Part shown: positions 1 to 8,503 of the stretch, one piece after another
Layout: each line of letters opens with the position of its first letter
How positions within the stretch are numbered: the first letter of the stretch is position 1
From: Limobrevibacterium gyesilva
GTDB taxonomy: Bacteria > Pseudomonadota > Alphaproteobacteria > Acetobacterales > Acetobacteraceae
Length of the DNA: 64,000 bases
Reading direction: 5' to 3'
Assembly: GCF_025989185.1 (NCBI RefSeq)
Contig: NZ_JAPDNT010000014.1
Location: 21,370-85,369 of the forward strand
Translations under genes and position numbers: made by a program
Notes under the pieces: model-generated
The model's database searches: none
What the model was told of the DNA's origin: nothing
What the model saw: only the letters and a program-made list of their open reading frames with translations

Positions 1-135
1 CTTGCCGGCATCGGCGGTCGGCGCCGGCAGCGGGCGGTTGGACGCACCCAGGCGGACCTTGCCGGCATCGGCGGTCGGCGCCGGCAGCGGGCGGTTGGAC
101 GCACCCAGGCGAACCTTGCCGGCGTCAACAACAGA
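1..135. repeat. 57-bp in-frame tandem repeat
   Basis: Two copies of a 57-bp unit (1-57 and 58-114) match at 56 of 57 bases, and a third begins at 115 and diverges after about 10 bases into the leader region. The period is exactly 19 codons of the minus-strand gene. The array probably continues to the left of the window. Confidence 0.9.
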
Positions 136-162
136 GGCGATCAGCTGCTGGGTGGTGGTCAT
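1..162 (-). CDS. tandem-repeat protein, 5' part only
   Basis: Not a family I recognise. The frame opens with ATG at 162 on the minus strand behind a good ribosome binding site (GGAAGGGA, 8-9 bases upstream) and runs off the left edge, so only 54 codons are visible. A short leader (MTTTQQLIASVV) is followed by 19-residue repeats, each DAGKVRLGASNRPLPAPTA. Two full copies and the start of a third are present. The repeats are identical in protein; the two DNA copies differ at one base, a synonymous Val codon (GTC/GTT). There is no Cys, no signal peptide and no membrane segment in the visible part. The unit is rich in Pro, Ala, Arg and Lys. It could be a structural repeat protein or a precursor peptide with a repeated core; the visible part cannot decide. 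The stop codon and downstream partners lie outside the window. Confidence 0.7.
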   Translation of the reverse strand, partial: MTTTQQLIASVVDAGKVRLGASNRPLPAPTADAGKVRLGASNRPLPAPTADAGK

Positions 163-254
163 GTCGTAGTCCCTTCCTGCTCGATGGGCGACCGGCATCG
201 CCCGGCACCGCAAACTTGATGAGCAAGAAGATTTCACATATCGGTGTGTATCTA

Positions 255-286
255 CGTTTTAACGGCGTTAAGACGCCGTGAAAACG
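255..286 (-). promoter_or_regulatory. 14-bp hairpin in the leader of the repeat gene
   Basis: Positions 255-268 pair with 273-286 (13 of 14 pairs, one A/G mismatch) around the loop TAAG. The GC-rich inner stem is flanked by runs of T and A, so it would read as an intrinsic terminator on either strand. It sits about 93 bases upstream of the repeat-gene start, so it may be an attenuator or leader structure of that gene. Structure is seen; the role is inferred. Confidence 0.5.
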
Positions 287-482
287 ATCTCTAGACGACG
301 AATTAACGATGCGCGCCCCGATCGGCGCAAAACCAGGCAAAAGTCACACTTGTCCGGCTGCCGATGACCCGCCAATGCCGCGCATTGTGCAGTGCCAAAC
401 AAATACGGTGTGAACGTGCTCAATTCTATGTGTGCCTGGCTGTGAATTTCCAGCCATTCGTTCAACCGCTTGTCACGCCAAA

Positions 483-515
483 GACATATTGGTGCATAGA
501 TGCGACAAATATGTC
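483..515. promoter_or_regulatory. 8-bp inverted repeat, operator-like
   Basis: GACATATT (483-490) is repeated as its exact complement AATATGTC (508-515) with 17 bases between. The centre-to-centre distance and AT-rich context are those of a dimeric regulator site, but no adjacent regulator gene is visible. Chance occurrence is possible. Confidence 0.3.
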
Positions 516-752
516 ATCGCGTTGGCAAATCGATGTCTTTGACGATGGGCCGTGCCCCGCACGCCGTGACCGGAGCGGCCAGGCCAGCGCCGGCGCGATT
601 GCCGGCCATGCGGGGACAGCGCGCGCGGCCCCGATCTCGTCTTTCAACGCATAATGCGCATGGCGGGCTCGGGCAGCCCGCAGGTGATGAGACTCACCGG
701 CCGTTGATCGCCCCGATCCCGGCGCCGCTCGCCCCGGGGCAAAGTCTCATAC

Positions 753-874
753 CAGCGGCCATGAAGAATGACCGCTGTTACGAGCCGTTATTTTGCGCGC
801 CGCCGCCCACCAACCCGGCGCGCGATATCAACGGCCCTTGACGATGGAAGGGTCATCGTCAAGGGCCGTTGGTA

Positions 875-876
<2 letters not shown>
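753..876. repeat. three-hairpin repeat element, copy 1
   Basis: Three consecutive palindromes: 753-777 (10-bp stem, one mismatch, loop GAAGA), 795-823 (GC stem of about 8 bp with a C-rich loop containing CCCACCAACC), and 824-876 (23-bp stem with one G-T pair, loop 847-853). The stretch 753-826 aligns without gaps to 10113-10186, with about 65 of 74 bases identical and a perfect 32-base block at 795-826. The third hairpin differs in sequence between copies but keeps its form. Here it runs into the stop codon of tldD (877-875, minus strand). Confidence 0.8.
824..876 (-). terminator. long hairpin at the tldD stop codon
   Basis: A 23-bp stem pairs 824-846 with 854-876, with a 7-base loop. It begins inside the stop codon of the minus-strand tldD gene and forms the third palindrome of the repeat element. 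It has no U-tract, so it may act as a transcript 3'-end stabiliser rather than a classical terminator. Confidence 0.5.
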
Positions 877-2335
<1,459 letters not shown>

Positions 2336-2363
2336 GGCGGATCCTGACGGGACAGAAATGGGT

Positions 2364-3440
2364 TCAAGAAACCCGCCGCAGCGCGTGCAGCGAGACAATT
2401 GCGGCGGTCAGCACCAGCACGGCGACGGCCTGGTGGGCGGTACCCAGCGCCGGCGGCACGACCAGCAGCAGCGTGGCCACGCCCAGCGCATATTGCGCCG
2501 CCACGGCCACCCCCAACGCCAGCAGCGCGCCCAGAGCGAGCCCGGTCACGCGTGCGCGCAACCCCGCGGCCAGTGTCGCCAACGCCACCAGCGCCGTGAC
2601 CGTGGCCAGCAGGCGATGGTCGAACTGCACGGCGGCCACGTTCTCGGTCAGGTTGCGCAGGAACGGGACGAGCCGCGCATAGCCCTCCGGCACCAGCCGG
2701 CCGTCCATCAGCGGGAAGGTGTTGTAGTCGAGCCCGGCGCGCAGCCCGGCGACGAAACCGCCGGCCAGTATGGTCAGCGACACCAGCACGACACTGAGCT
2801 TCACCAGCCGGCGCAGCCCCGGCGTGCCGCTCAGCACGCGCACCGGCCGCAGCACCGACAGGCCGGTCCACAGGATGGCCACATACAGCACCAGCGCCAG
2901 CGTCAGGTGAACGACCAGCCGATACGGCGAGACCGTCGTGCTGTCGGGGAAGAAGCCGCTGGCCACCATGAACCAGCCGACGGCGCCCTGCAGGCCACCC
3001 AGCGCGAACAGCAGGGCCAGCCGCGGCACCAGATGCCGGCCGATGGCGCCGCGCACGGCCAGCACGATCAGCGGCAGCAGGAACACCACGCCGATCAGCC
3101 GGCCCCACAGCCGGTGCGTCCATTCCAGCCAGAAGATCTGCTTGAAGCCGTCGATGCCGAAGCCCTTGTTCAGCAGCTCGTATTGCGGAATCTGCTGGTA
3201 GAGGCCGTAGAGTCGCTGCCACTCCGCCTCGCTCAGCGGCGGCAGCGTGCCGCTGAGCGGCGCCCACTCCATGATCGACAGGCCGGAGCCGGTCAGGCGG
3301 GTGGCGCCGCCGAGCGCGATCATCACCCAGATCATCGCGCACACGCTGAACAGCCACGTGGCCACCAATCGGCGGTTGCGCAGCGCGGCATCGGGTGCCC
3401 CCGCGGCGGCGGCGGGGAAATTTCGGTCGTCGAAGGGCAT
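2364..3440 (-). CDS. ctaA: heme A synthase (CtaA/Cox15)
   Basis: An inner-membrane enzyme that oxidises heme O to heme A for aa3-type cytochrome oxidase. The 358-residue protein has about eight hydrophobic segments. The heme-ligand and catalytic motifs of the Cox15 group are visible: EWTHR after the second segment, VVHL, FDHR, and AHQ near the C-terminus, with the conserved GGATRLTGSGLS loop after the first segment. It lies between the thioesterase gene (57 bp upstream) and tldD (28 bp downstream), all on minus. The cytochrome oxidase operon itself is not in the window. Confidence 0.95.
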   Translation of the reverse strand: MPFDDRNFPAAAAGAPDAALRNRRLVATWLFSVCAMIWVMIALGGATRLTGSGLSIMEWAPLSGTLPPLSEAEWQRLYGLYQQIPQYELLNKGFGIDGFKQIFWLEWTHRLWGRLIGVVFLLPLIVLAVRGAIGRHLVPRLALLFALGGLQGAVGWFMVASGFFPDSTTVSPYRLVVHLTLALVLYVAILWTGLSVLRPVRVLSGTPGLRRLVKLSVVLVSLTILAGGFVAGLRAGLDYNTFPLMDGRLVPEGYARLVPFLRNLTENVAAVQFDHRLLATVTALVALATLAAGLRARVTGLALGALLALGVAVAAQYALGVATLLLVVPPALGTAHQAVAVLVLTAAIVSLHALRRVS

Positions 3441-3497
3441 GGCCCTTCATATAGGCAGCCGCGCTTGCGAAACAGGGTGGGGATCGGCCGGGGCCGG

Positions 3498-3977
3498 TCA
3501 CGGCATGGCGATGCGCCGCCCCACCCAGGACGGGCGCGGCAGAACCGCATGCGCGGCAGCGGCTTTCTGCATGCGCGCCAGAAGATCGCCGGGCCACGGC
3601 ACCACCCGCCGCGTGCCGAGATTCACGTGCAGGTACATGATCTCCTGCGCCGCCGCGCGCTTGCCGTCAGAGACGCGCAGCATCTCGTGCGCCAGATGCA
3701 GCCGCTTGGCATCCACGCCCAGAACCTGCGTCACCACCCGCACCCGCTCGCCCAGGCGCAACTCCTGGTCGTACAGCGTGTGGGTCTCCACCGCGAAGGT
3801 GCCGTGGTTGGTGGCCGATTTGTAGGCGGCGGCACCGAGGCCGAGGGCGTCGTAGATGGCATCGGTCGCGTAGTCGAACATCACCACGTAGTAGGCGAGG
3901 TTCATGTGGTCGTTGGAATCGATCCATGCCGGCAGGACCTCGCCTTCGTACTGGGCGAAGGGAGTCGGGAAATTCAT
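3498..3977 (-). CDS. hotdog-fold acyl-CoA thioesterase
   Basis: A 159-residue single-domain hotdog protein of the 4HBT/thioesterase superfamily, expected to hydrolyse a short or polar acyl-CoA. The N-terminal IDSNDHMNLAYYVVMFDYA stretch carries the Asp-x-x-x-His-Met-Asn signature seen in 4-hydroxybenzoyl-CoA and carnityl/betainyl-CoA thioesterases. The start at 3977 was chosen because homology-like sequence begins there; an upstream in-frame ATG at 4091 would add unconserved residues and overlap the promoter gap. The ribosome binding site is weak. Substrate cannot be assigned. Confidence 0.8.
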   Translation of the reverse strand: MNFPTPFAQYEGEVLPAWIDSNDHMNLAYYVVMFDYATDAIYDALGLGAAAYKSATNHGTFAVETHTLYDQELRLGERVRVVTQVLGVDAKRLHLAHEMLRVSDGKRAAAQEIMYLHVNLGTRRVVPWPGDLLARMQKAAAAHAVLPRPSWVGRRIAMP

Positions 3978-4088
3978 TGCGCGGGTCTCGGGGTTACGGG
4001 TTGGGGGCAGCCGGGTGAAATGGCGAGGCAAGGCGGTGGCGGATATGACCATCCGGCCGCTTGTGTGGCCACCCCTCCCCGTCGCCCG

Positions 4089-4105
4089 CATCCTGCGTCA
4101 GGATG
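4089..4105. repeat. small perfect palindrome between divergent genes
   Basis: CATCCTG (4089-4095) and CAGGATG (4099-4105) flank three bases. It lies in the 163-bp gap between the divergent thioesterase and glyoxalase-like genes, so it could be an operator or a short dispersed palindrome. No second copy was noticed. Confidence 0.3.
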
Positions 4106-4140
4106 ACGTGGCGGAACCGGCACGAAAAAGGGAGACAGGC

Positions 4141-5019
4141 ATGGCGAACGGCGCTTTCGGGATCGAGCATCCGCTGGTGACCGTGCACGACATCGCGGCC
4201 GTCGCCGCGCGCTACGAGGCGATCGGCTTCGATCCGACGCCGCTGGGCCGGCATCCCTGGGGCACGGTGAACCGGCTGGTGATGTTCCCCGACAACTTCA
4301 TCGAGCTGATCGGCGTGGGCGACGCCGCCGCGATCGAAGCCGACCCGGTGGGCGGCCACAAATTCGGCCGGCGCGTGCGCGACAGCCTCGCTCTGGGTGA
4401 GGGCATCTCGCTGATGGCGCTGCACAGCAAGGACGCGATCGCCGACGCGCGCACCGCCGTCGCCCGCGGCGCCGAGAGCGCCGGGCAGGTGGATTTCCGC
4501 CGCGCCGTGCGCCTGCCGGACGGCACCCGCGACGAGGCGGTCGTGACGCTGTCGATCCTGCCCGACGCCACGCATCCCGGGCTGAGCTTCTTCCTGTGCC
4601 ATCAGCACAAGCCGCATCTGGTCTGGAACCCCGACTGGCTGCGCCACCGCAACCAGGCGGACGCCATCACCGCCGTCACCTACCTCGCCCCCGAACCCGA
4701 TGACGTCGTCGACCGTTTCCGCACCGTCTGGGGCGCGGACGCGGTCACGGTACAACCCGGCGGCTACCGGATCGCCACCGCCGGCGGCCTGATCCACTTG
4801 CTGGACCACGCCGCCGTGGCCGCGAAATTCCCGGGCATGGCCTTGCCGGAGGGCGCCGACCGGCGGGCCCCGTGCGGGGTGGCGATCTCCGTGCACACGC
4901 CGGCCCTCGCAATGGCCGGGCCGATGGCCCTGCAGGCGCCGGGCGCGAGGGCCCTTCGCGGGCGCGTCCTGGTGCCCGCCGCCTATGCGGGCGGGGTGAT
5001 CCTGGAGATCCATGGGTGA
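4141..5019 (+). CDS. glyoxalase-like / VOC-fold protein
   Basis: A 292-residue protein with two glyoxalase-like halves. It begins IEHPLVTVHDIAAVAARYEA, typical of the Glyoxalase_3 family, in which a metal site is formed between beta-alpha-beta modules. The second module starts near residue 175 (ITAVTYLAPEPDDVVDRF). The ATG at 4141 has a clear AGGGAGA site upstream; longer frames into the gap are not supported. Such proteins are annotated only as VOC-family enzymes; no substrate is inferable. It is monocistronic, convergent with the nickel permease gene, with 43 bp between the ends. Confidence 0.8.
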   Translation: MANGAFGIEHPLVTVHDIAAVAARYEAIGFDPTPLGRHPWGTVNRLVMFPDNFIELIGVGDAAAIEADPVGGHKFGRRVRDSLALGEGISLMALHSKDAIADARTAVARGAESAGQVDFRRAVRLPDGTRDEAVVTLSILPDATHPGLSFFLCHQHKPHLVWNPDWLRHRNQADAITAVTYLAPEPDDVVDRFRTVWGADAVTVQPGGYRIATAGGLIHLLDHAAVAAKFPGMALPEGADRRAPCGVAISVHTPALAMAGPMALQAPGARALRGRVLVPAAYAGGVILEIHG

Positions 5020-5062
5020 AGCCGGAACAGGCAAAAGCCAGGGCCGGGGCCCTGCACCGCCC

Positions 5063-6109
5063 TCAGCGCCCGGCCGTCGGCGCCGGCAGCTCGTCGTAGC
5101 GTTTCCAGCGGTAGATCGCCGCCGAGACGGCCCAGCTCAGGGCGAAGATGGCGATGACGGCAAAGCCGAAATTGCCCATGTCGTCGTTCAGTGCGGACAC
5201 GGCCGACCAGATCGTGCCTTCCAGGCCCAGCTTGTTCACAATCAGCCCCGCGCCCTCGATGCCGCCGATCAGCAACGCGACCGCGACCGAGGTCGCGGTG
5301 ATGGTGAGGTTGTACCACAGCTTGCGCACCGGATGCAGGAACGCCCAGCCATAGGCGCCCACCATGAATGCCGAGTCCGCGGTGTCCACCAGCGCCATGC
5401 CGGCGGTGAACAGGGCCGGGAACACCAGGGTGTGCCAGGGCGACATGCCGCGCGCGGCCTCGGTGGCGGCAATGCCCAGCAGGCCGATCTCGGTGGCGGT
5501 GTCGAAGCCGAGACCGAACAGGAAGCCCAGCGGATACATGTGCCAGCTTCGCCGCACCGCGCGAAACAGCGGGCGGAACAGGCGCGCCATCAGGCCGCGG
5601 CCGGACAGCAGCAGGTCCAGTTGTTCCTCGTGCAGCACAACGCCGCGCCGCACGGCGCGGAAGCTGCGCCAGACATTGCGCAGGATCACCAGGTTCACGC
5701 CGGCGATCGCCAGCAGGAACAGGGATGATATCGACGTGCTGATGACGCCGCCGACCATGCGGGCGTCCTGCAGTTCCCCCTGCAGCGAAGCGGCGGTCGC
5801 CGCGATCGCGATGGAGCCCAGGATCACCACGGTGGAATGGCCCAGCGAGAAATGGAACCCGACGGCGACCGGCTTGCGCCCCTCCTGCATCAGCTTGCGC
5901 ACCACGTTGTCGATGGCGGCGATGTGGTCGGCATCGATGGCGTGGCGCAGGCCGAACGCCCAGGCCAGCAGGGCGGTGCCCATCAGCGTCGGCTGATCGC
6001 CGAAGGCGCTCCAGGCCCACGCCCAGGCGCCGAGGTTGGCGGCGATCAGCAGCGCGAACAGCCGTTTGGTGCCGCCCGGCAGGCGGGCGGCCGGAGTGCC
6101 GGCGGTCAC
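5063..6109 (-). CDS. HoxN/NixA-type nickel/cobalt permease
   Basis: A 348-residue inner-membrane transporter of the NiCoT family for high-affinity Ni2+ or Co2+ uptake. The signature RHAIDADHIAAIDN in the second membrane segment supplies the metal-binding His and Asp residues, followed by FSLGHSTVV and GFDTATE, all family hallmarks. The start is GTG at 6109 and overlaps the lysR stop by four bases (GTGA), so the two genes are translationally coupled. That suggests the LysR regulator controls metal uptake. Ni versus Co preference cannot be read from the sequence; no urease or hydrogenase gene is nearby. Confidence 0.92.
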   Translation of the reverse strand: MTAGTPAARLPGGTKRLFALLIAANLGAWAWAWSAFGDQPTLMGTALLAWAFGLRHAIDADHIAAIDNVVRKLMQEGRKPVAVGFHFSLGHSTVVILGSIAIAATAASLQGELQDARMVGGVISTSISSLFLLAIAGVNLVILRNVWRSFRAVRRGVVLHEEQLDLLLSGRGLMARLFRPLFRAVRRSWHMYPLGFLFGLGFDTATEIGLLGIAATEAARGMSPWHTLVFPALFTAGMALVDTADSAFMVGAYGWAFLHPVRKLWYNLTITATSVAVALLIGGIEGAGLIVNKLGLEGTIWSAVSALNDDMGNFGFAVIAIFALSWAVSAAIYRWKRYDELPAPTAGR

Positions 6110-6999
6110 GCCGCCGGTCGCAGGGCCACGGTAGCCGCGAGGCTCTCGCGAATGAAGCCGACCAATGGATCCACCAGCGCCGAGCGCCCCTCGGCGTCGC
6201 CGAAGATCGCCATCTCCGCGGTGCCCAGCGGCGGCAGGCCGACAACCTCACGCAGGCCGGGCGTGAGGGTGGAGCGGCCCAGCACCGTCACCGCGAGCCC
6301 CGCCTCGGCGGCGGCGATGACGCCGAGCAGGCTGGCCGAGGTGTAGACGATCTCGTGGGCGATGTTGGCGCGGCTCAGCGTGGACAGGGTGCGGTCGCGG
6401 AACATGCAGCCGGGCGGCAGCATGGCCAGCGGCAGCGGCGCGTTGCGGCCGCTGTCGGCGGTCCAGCGCGCGAGCTGGCCGTCGCGGGCGGCCACCCAGG
6501 CGAGCGTCTCGGTCCAGATCGGCGTGCCCGCGGTCTCGCCGTCGCGGCGCTTGCCGATGACGAGATCGAGCGTGCCGCGCTCGCAGTCCGCGCGCAGCTC
6601 ATGGCTGCGGCCCACCTCCACCTCAAGCTGCACGTCTGGGTAGGTGCGGGCGAAGCGGGCCAGAATCGGGGCAAGATGCTGCGGGACGAAATGGTCGGCG
6701 ACGCCAAGGCGCAGATGACCGCGCACCGGCGGCGCGATCATGCGGCGCACCGCCTCGTCGTTCAGCGTCAGCAGGCGGCGGGCATAGACCAGCAGTACCT
6801 CGCCGTCCGGGGTCAGGGACAGGCGTCGGCTGGTGCGGTCGAACACCCGTTTGCGCAGGATGTCCTCGAGCCGCTTGATCTTCAGGCTGACCGCCGACTG
6901 GGTCAGGCCGAGCGACTGCCCCGCCGCGGTGAAGCCGCCCTGCCCGGCGACGGTGGCGAAACAGCGCAGCAGGTCAATGTCCAGATCCGGGTAGCGCAT
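6106..6999 (-). CDS. LysR-family transcriptional regulator
   Basis: A 297-residue LysR regulator. The N-terminal winged helix (residues about 8-65, GGFTAAGQSLGLTQSAVSLK) is followed by the periplasmic-binding-like effector domain from about residue 90. It lies directly upstream of the nickel/cobalt permease and overlaps it by four bases, an unusual head-to-tail order for LysR genes, which more often diverge from their target. The effector is unknown. Confidence 0.92.
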   Translation of the reverse strand: MRYPDLDIDLLRCFATVAGQGGFTAAGQSLGLTQSAVSLKIKRLEDILRKRVFDRTSRRLSLTPDGEVLLVYARRLLTLNDEAVRRMIAPPVRGHLRLGVADHFVPQHLAPILARFARTYPDVQLEVEVGRSHELRADCERGTLDLVIGKRRDGETAGTPIWTETLAWVAARDGQLARWTADSGRNAPLPLAMLPPGCMFRDRTLSTLSRANIAHEIVYTSASLLGVIAAAEAGLAVTVLGRSTLTPGLREVVGLPPLGTAEMAIFGDAEGRSALVDPLVGFIRESLAATVALRPAA

Positions 7000-7071
7000 C
7001 GGCTCATCCTCCGGCGGTCCATGAGAAAACCCTAATGGACCGATGCGCCGGGATCAAATTCCGTTATGAGC

Positions 7072-7950
7072 TCACGTATTGTCGTAATCGTCGAACCCGC
7101 CGCCGCCGCTGGCATCGTCCCAGCCGCCGGCGTCGGGCTCGGCCGCGTTGGCATCATCCCAGCCGCCGGGCGAGGAGGCCGCCTGCTGCCAGCCCTGATC
7201 CTGGCTCTGGTCGGCCCAGCCGGCCGGATCCTTCGGCGCGCCGCCGACGTCGTAGGGATCGACGGACGGGGCCGCCGGCGTGCTCGCCCAGGGGCTCGCA
7301 GTCTCCACCGGGATGAATGGCGCGGCCGCCGCCGTGCCGAAGCCGCCGCCGCCGTGACCGCCGGAGAACAGGTTCATCAGCGCGTGGCCCGCCACCATGC
7401 CGCCGGCCACGCCGGCCGCGGTGGTGAGGGCGGAGCCGAGGAAGCCCGATCCCTGCCGCTGGAACATGCCGGGCTGGTAGCCCGGCGCATATTGCGGCGG
7501 CGGTGGGGCGTATTGCGGCGGCTGGTTTTGCGGCTGGGGCGGCTGCGGCGGGGCCGCCTGCTGGCCGCCGCCGAACAGGCCGCCGAACAGGCCGCGCGAC
7601 GGCTGCTGCGGCGGCGGCTGGGCCGGTGCGCCCCACGGCGACTGCGCCGGCTGGGCGGGTGCCTGGGCCTGGGCCTGCCTCGCGTTCTGCAGCTCCCATT
7701 GCAGCCGGTTGATCTGGTTCTGCGCCTCGGCCAGCGCGTGCTCCTGCATGAAGGCCATCTGGGTGATGCGGTAGCGCGCTTCCGGGTAGCGGCTGAACAG
7801 CTCGGCGATCAGCGCATCCGCGTCCCGGTCGACCGGCGGCAACGGCTGCGTGGGCGCCGTGCCTGGCACGGATCCGCCGAAACCGCCGGCCGGCGCGCCG
7901 CCGACCCGCTGGATGAAGCGCGTGATAAGGTCGCGTTCCTCGTTGGTCAT
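7072..7950 (-). CDS. DUF2076 domain protein
   Basis: A 292-residue protein matching the DUF2076 family. It starts MTNEERDLITRFIQRVGG, has an alpha-helical N-terminal region to about residue 95, then a low-complexity linker rich in Gln, Pro and Ala, a short Gly/Ala hydrophobic segment (about 180-210), and an acidic C-terminal tail with repeated GGWDDA motifs ending GFDDYDNT. This is the usual architecture of the family, whose function is not established; a cell-envelope place is often assumed. The start at 7950 is supported by an AGGA site. Confidence 0.85.
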   Translation of the reverse strand: MTNEERDLITRFIQRVGGAPAGGFGGSVPGTAPTQPLPPVDRDADALIAELFSRYPEARYRITQMAFMQEHALAEAQNQINRLQWELQNARQAQAQAPAQPAQSPWGAPAQPPPQQPSRGLFGGLFGGGQQAAPPQPPQPQNQPPQYAPPPPQYAPGYQPGMFQRQGSGFLGSALTTAAGVAGGMVAGHALMNLFSGGHGGGGFGTAAAAPFIPVETASPWASTPAAPSVDPYDVGGAPKDPAGWADQSQDQGWQQAASSPGGWDDANAAEPDAGGWDDASGGGGFDDYDNT

Positions 7951-8026
7951 GTCCTGGGTCCTGTTGTGCCGGCCGACTCCGTCCCGGCCTTGCCGCGCCA
8001 GCATGTGGCAAGCGGCCGAGCCGGGT

Positions 8027-8458
8027 TCAAGTTAACTGTCTGATATCCAGCCGGCTTGTCTCGATCGCCGGGCAGCGGTTCATCACCACGACGATGCCGG
8101 CCGCCCGGGCGCGAGCCGCCGCCGCCGCGTGGACCACGCCGAGCTGCATCCAGATCACCTTGGCGCCCAACCGGATGGCGTCGTCCACGACCGGGGGCAC
8201 GTGCGCGCTGGCGCGGAACACGTCCACCATCTCCAGCGGCACCGCCTCGTCCAGCCGTGCCGCGACGCGGCGGCCCTGCAAGATCTGTCCGGCGAGGCCC
8301 GGGTTCACCGGCGTCACGTCGTAGCCGAAATCCTGCAGGAAACCCTGGATCTCATGGGCCGCCCGGTCGGGGTTCGCCGAGGCGCCGACCAGGGCGATGC
8401 GGCGCACGCCGGTCAGCACGGCGCGGATGGTGTCGTCGTCGAGTCCGTCGATTGCCAT
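8027..8458 (-). CDS. CoA-binding domain protein (YccU-like)
   Basis: A 143-residue single-domain Rossmann protein of the CoA_binding family. The nucleotide loop IALVGASANPDRAAHEI is near residues 21-38, and the C-terminal WMQLGVV and NRCPAIE stretches are family hallmarks. Stand-alone members of this family bind CoA in the cytosol, but no reaction is assigned. It lies 76 bp upstream of the DUF2076 gene on the same strand and diverges from the GH17 gene with 45 bp between starts. Confidence 0.88.
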   Translation of the reverse strand: MAIDGLDDDTIRAVLTGVRRIALVGASANPDRAAHEIQGFLQDFGYDVTPVNPGLAGQILQGRRVAARLDEAVPLEMVDVFRASAHVPPVVDDAIRLGAKVIWMQLGVVHAAAAARARAAGIVVVMNRCPAIETSRLDIRQLT

Positions 8459-8503
8459 GCGCGCATCCTTTCACGACCCGGCAAGAACCGGTAGTGGCGA
8501 GGC

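Larger units (their letters stand above)
163..752. other. non-coding region upstream of the repeat gene
   Basis: About 590 bp without a believable gene. Open frames here lack a ribosome binding site and the codon bias of the neighbours. From about 200 to 540 the base composition is clearly more AT-rich than the surroundings, which fits a promoter region for the minus-strand repeat gene or recently acquired DNA. It contains the hairpin at 255-286 and the inverted repeat at 483-515, described separately. From 540 to 752 it is GC-rich; ATGAGACT at 684-691 and its complement AGTCTCAT at 743-750 bracket the last part. Confidence 0.5.

Noticed and set aside
364-654. Open frames in the left non-coding region
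   Set aside because: Overlapping frames on both strands, no ribosome site, no recognisable protein features and a base composition shift in the middle of the frame.
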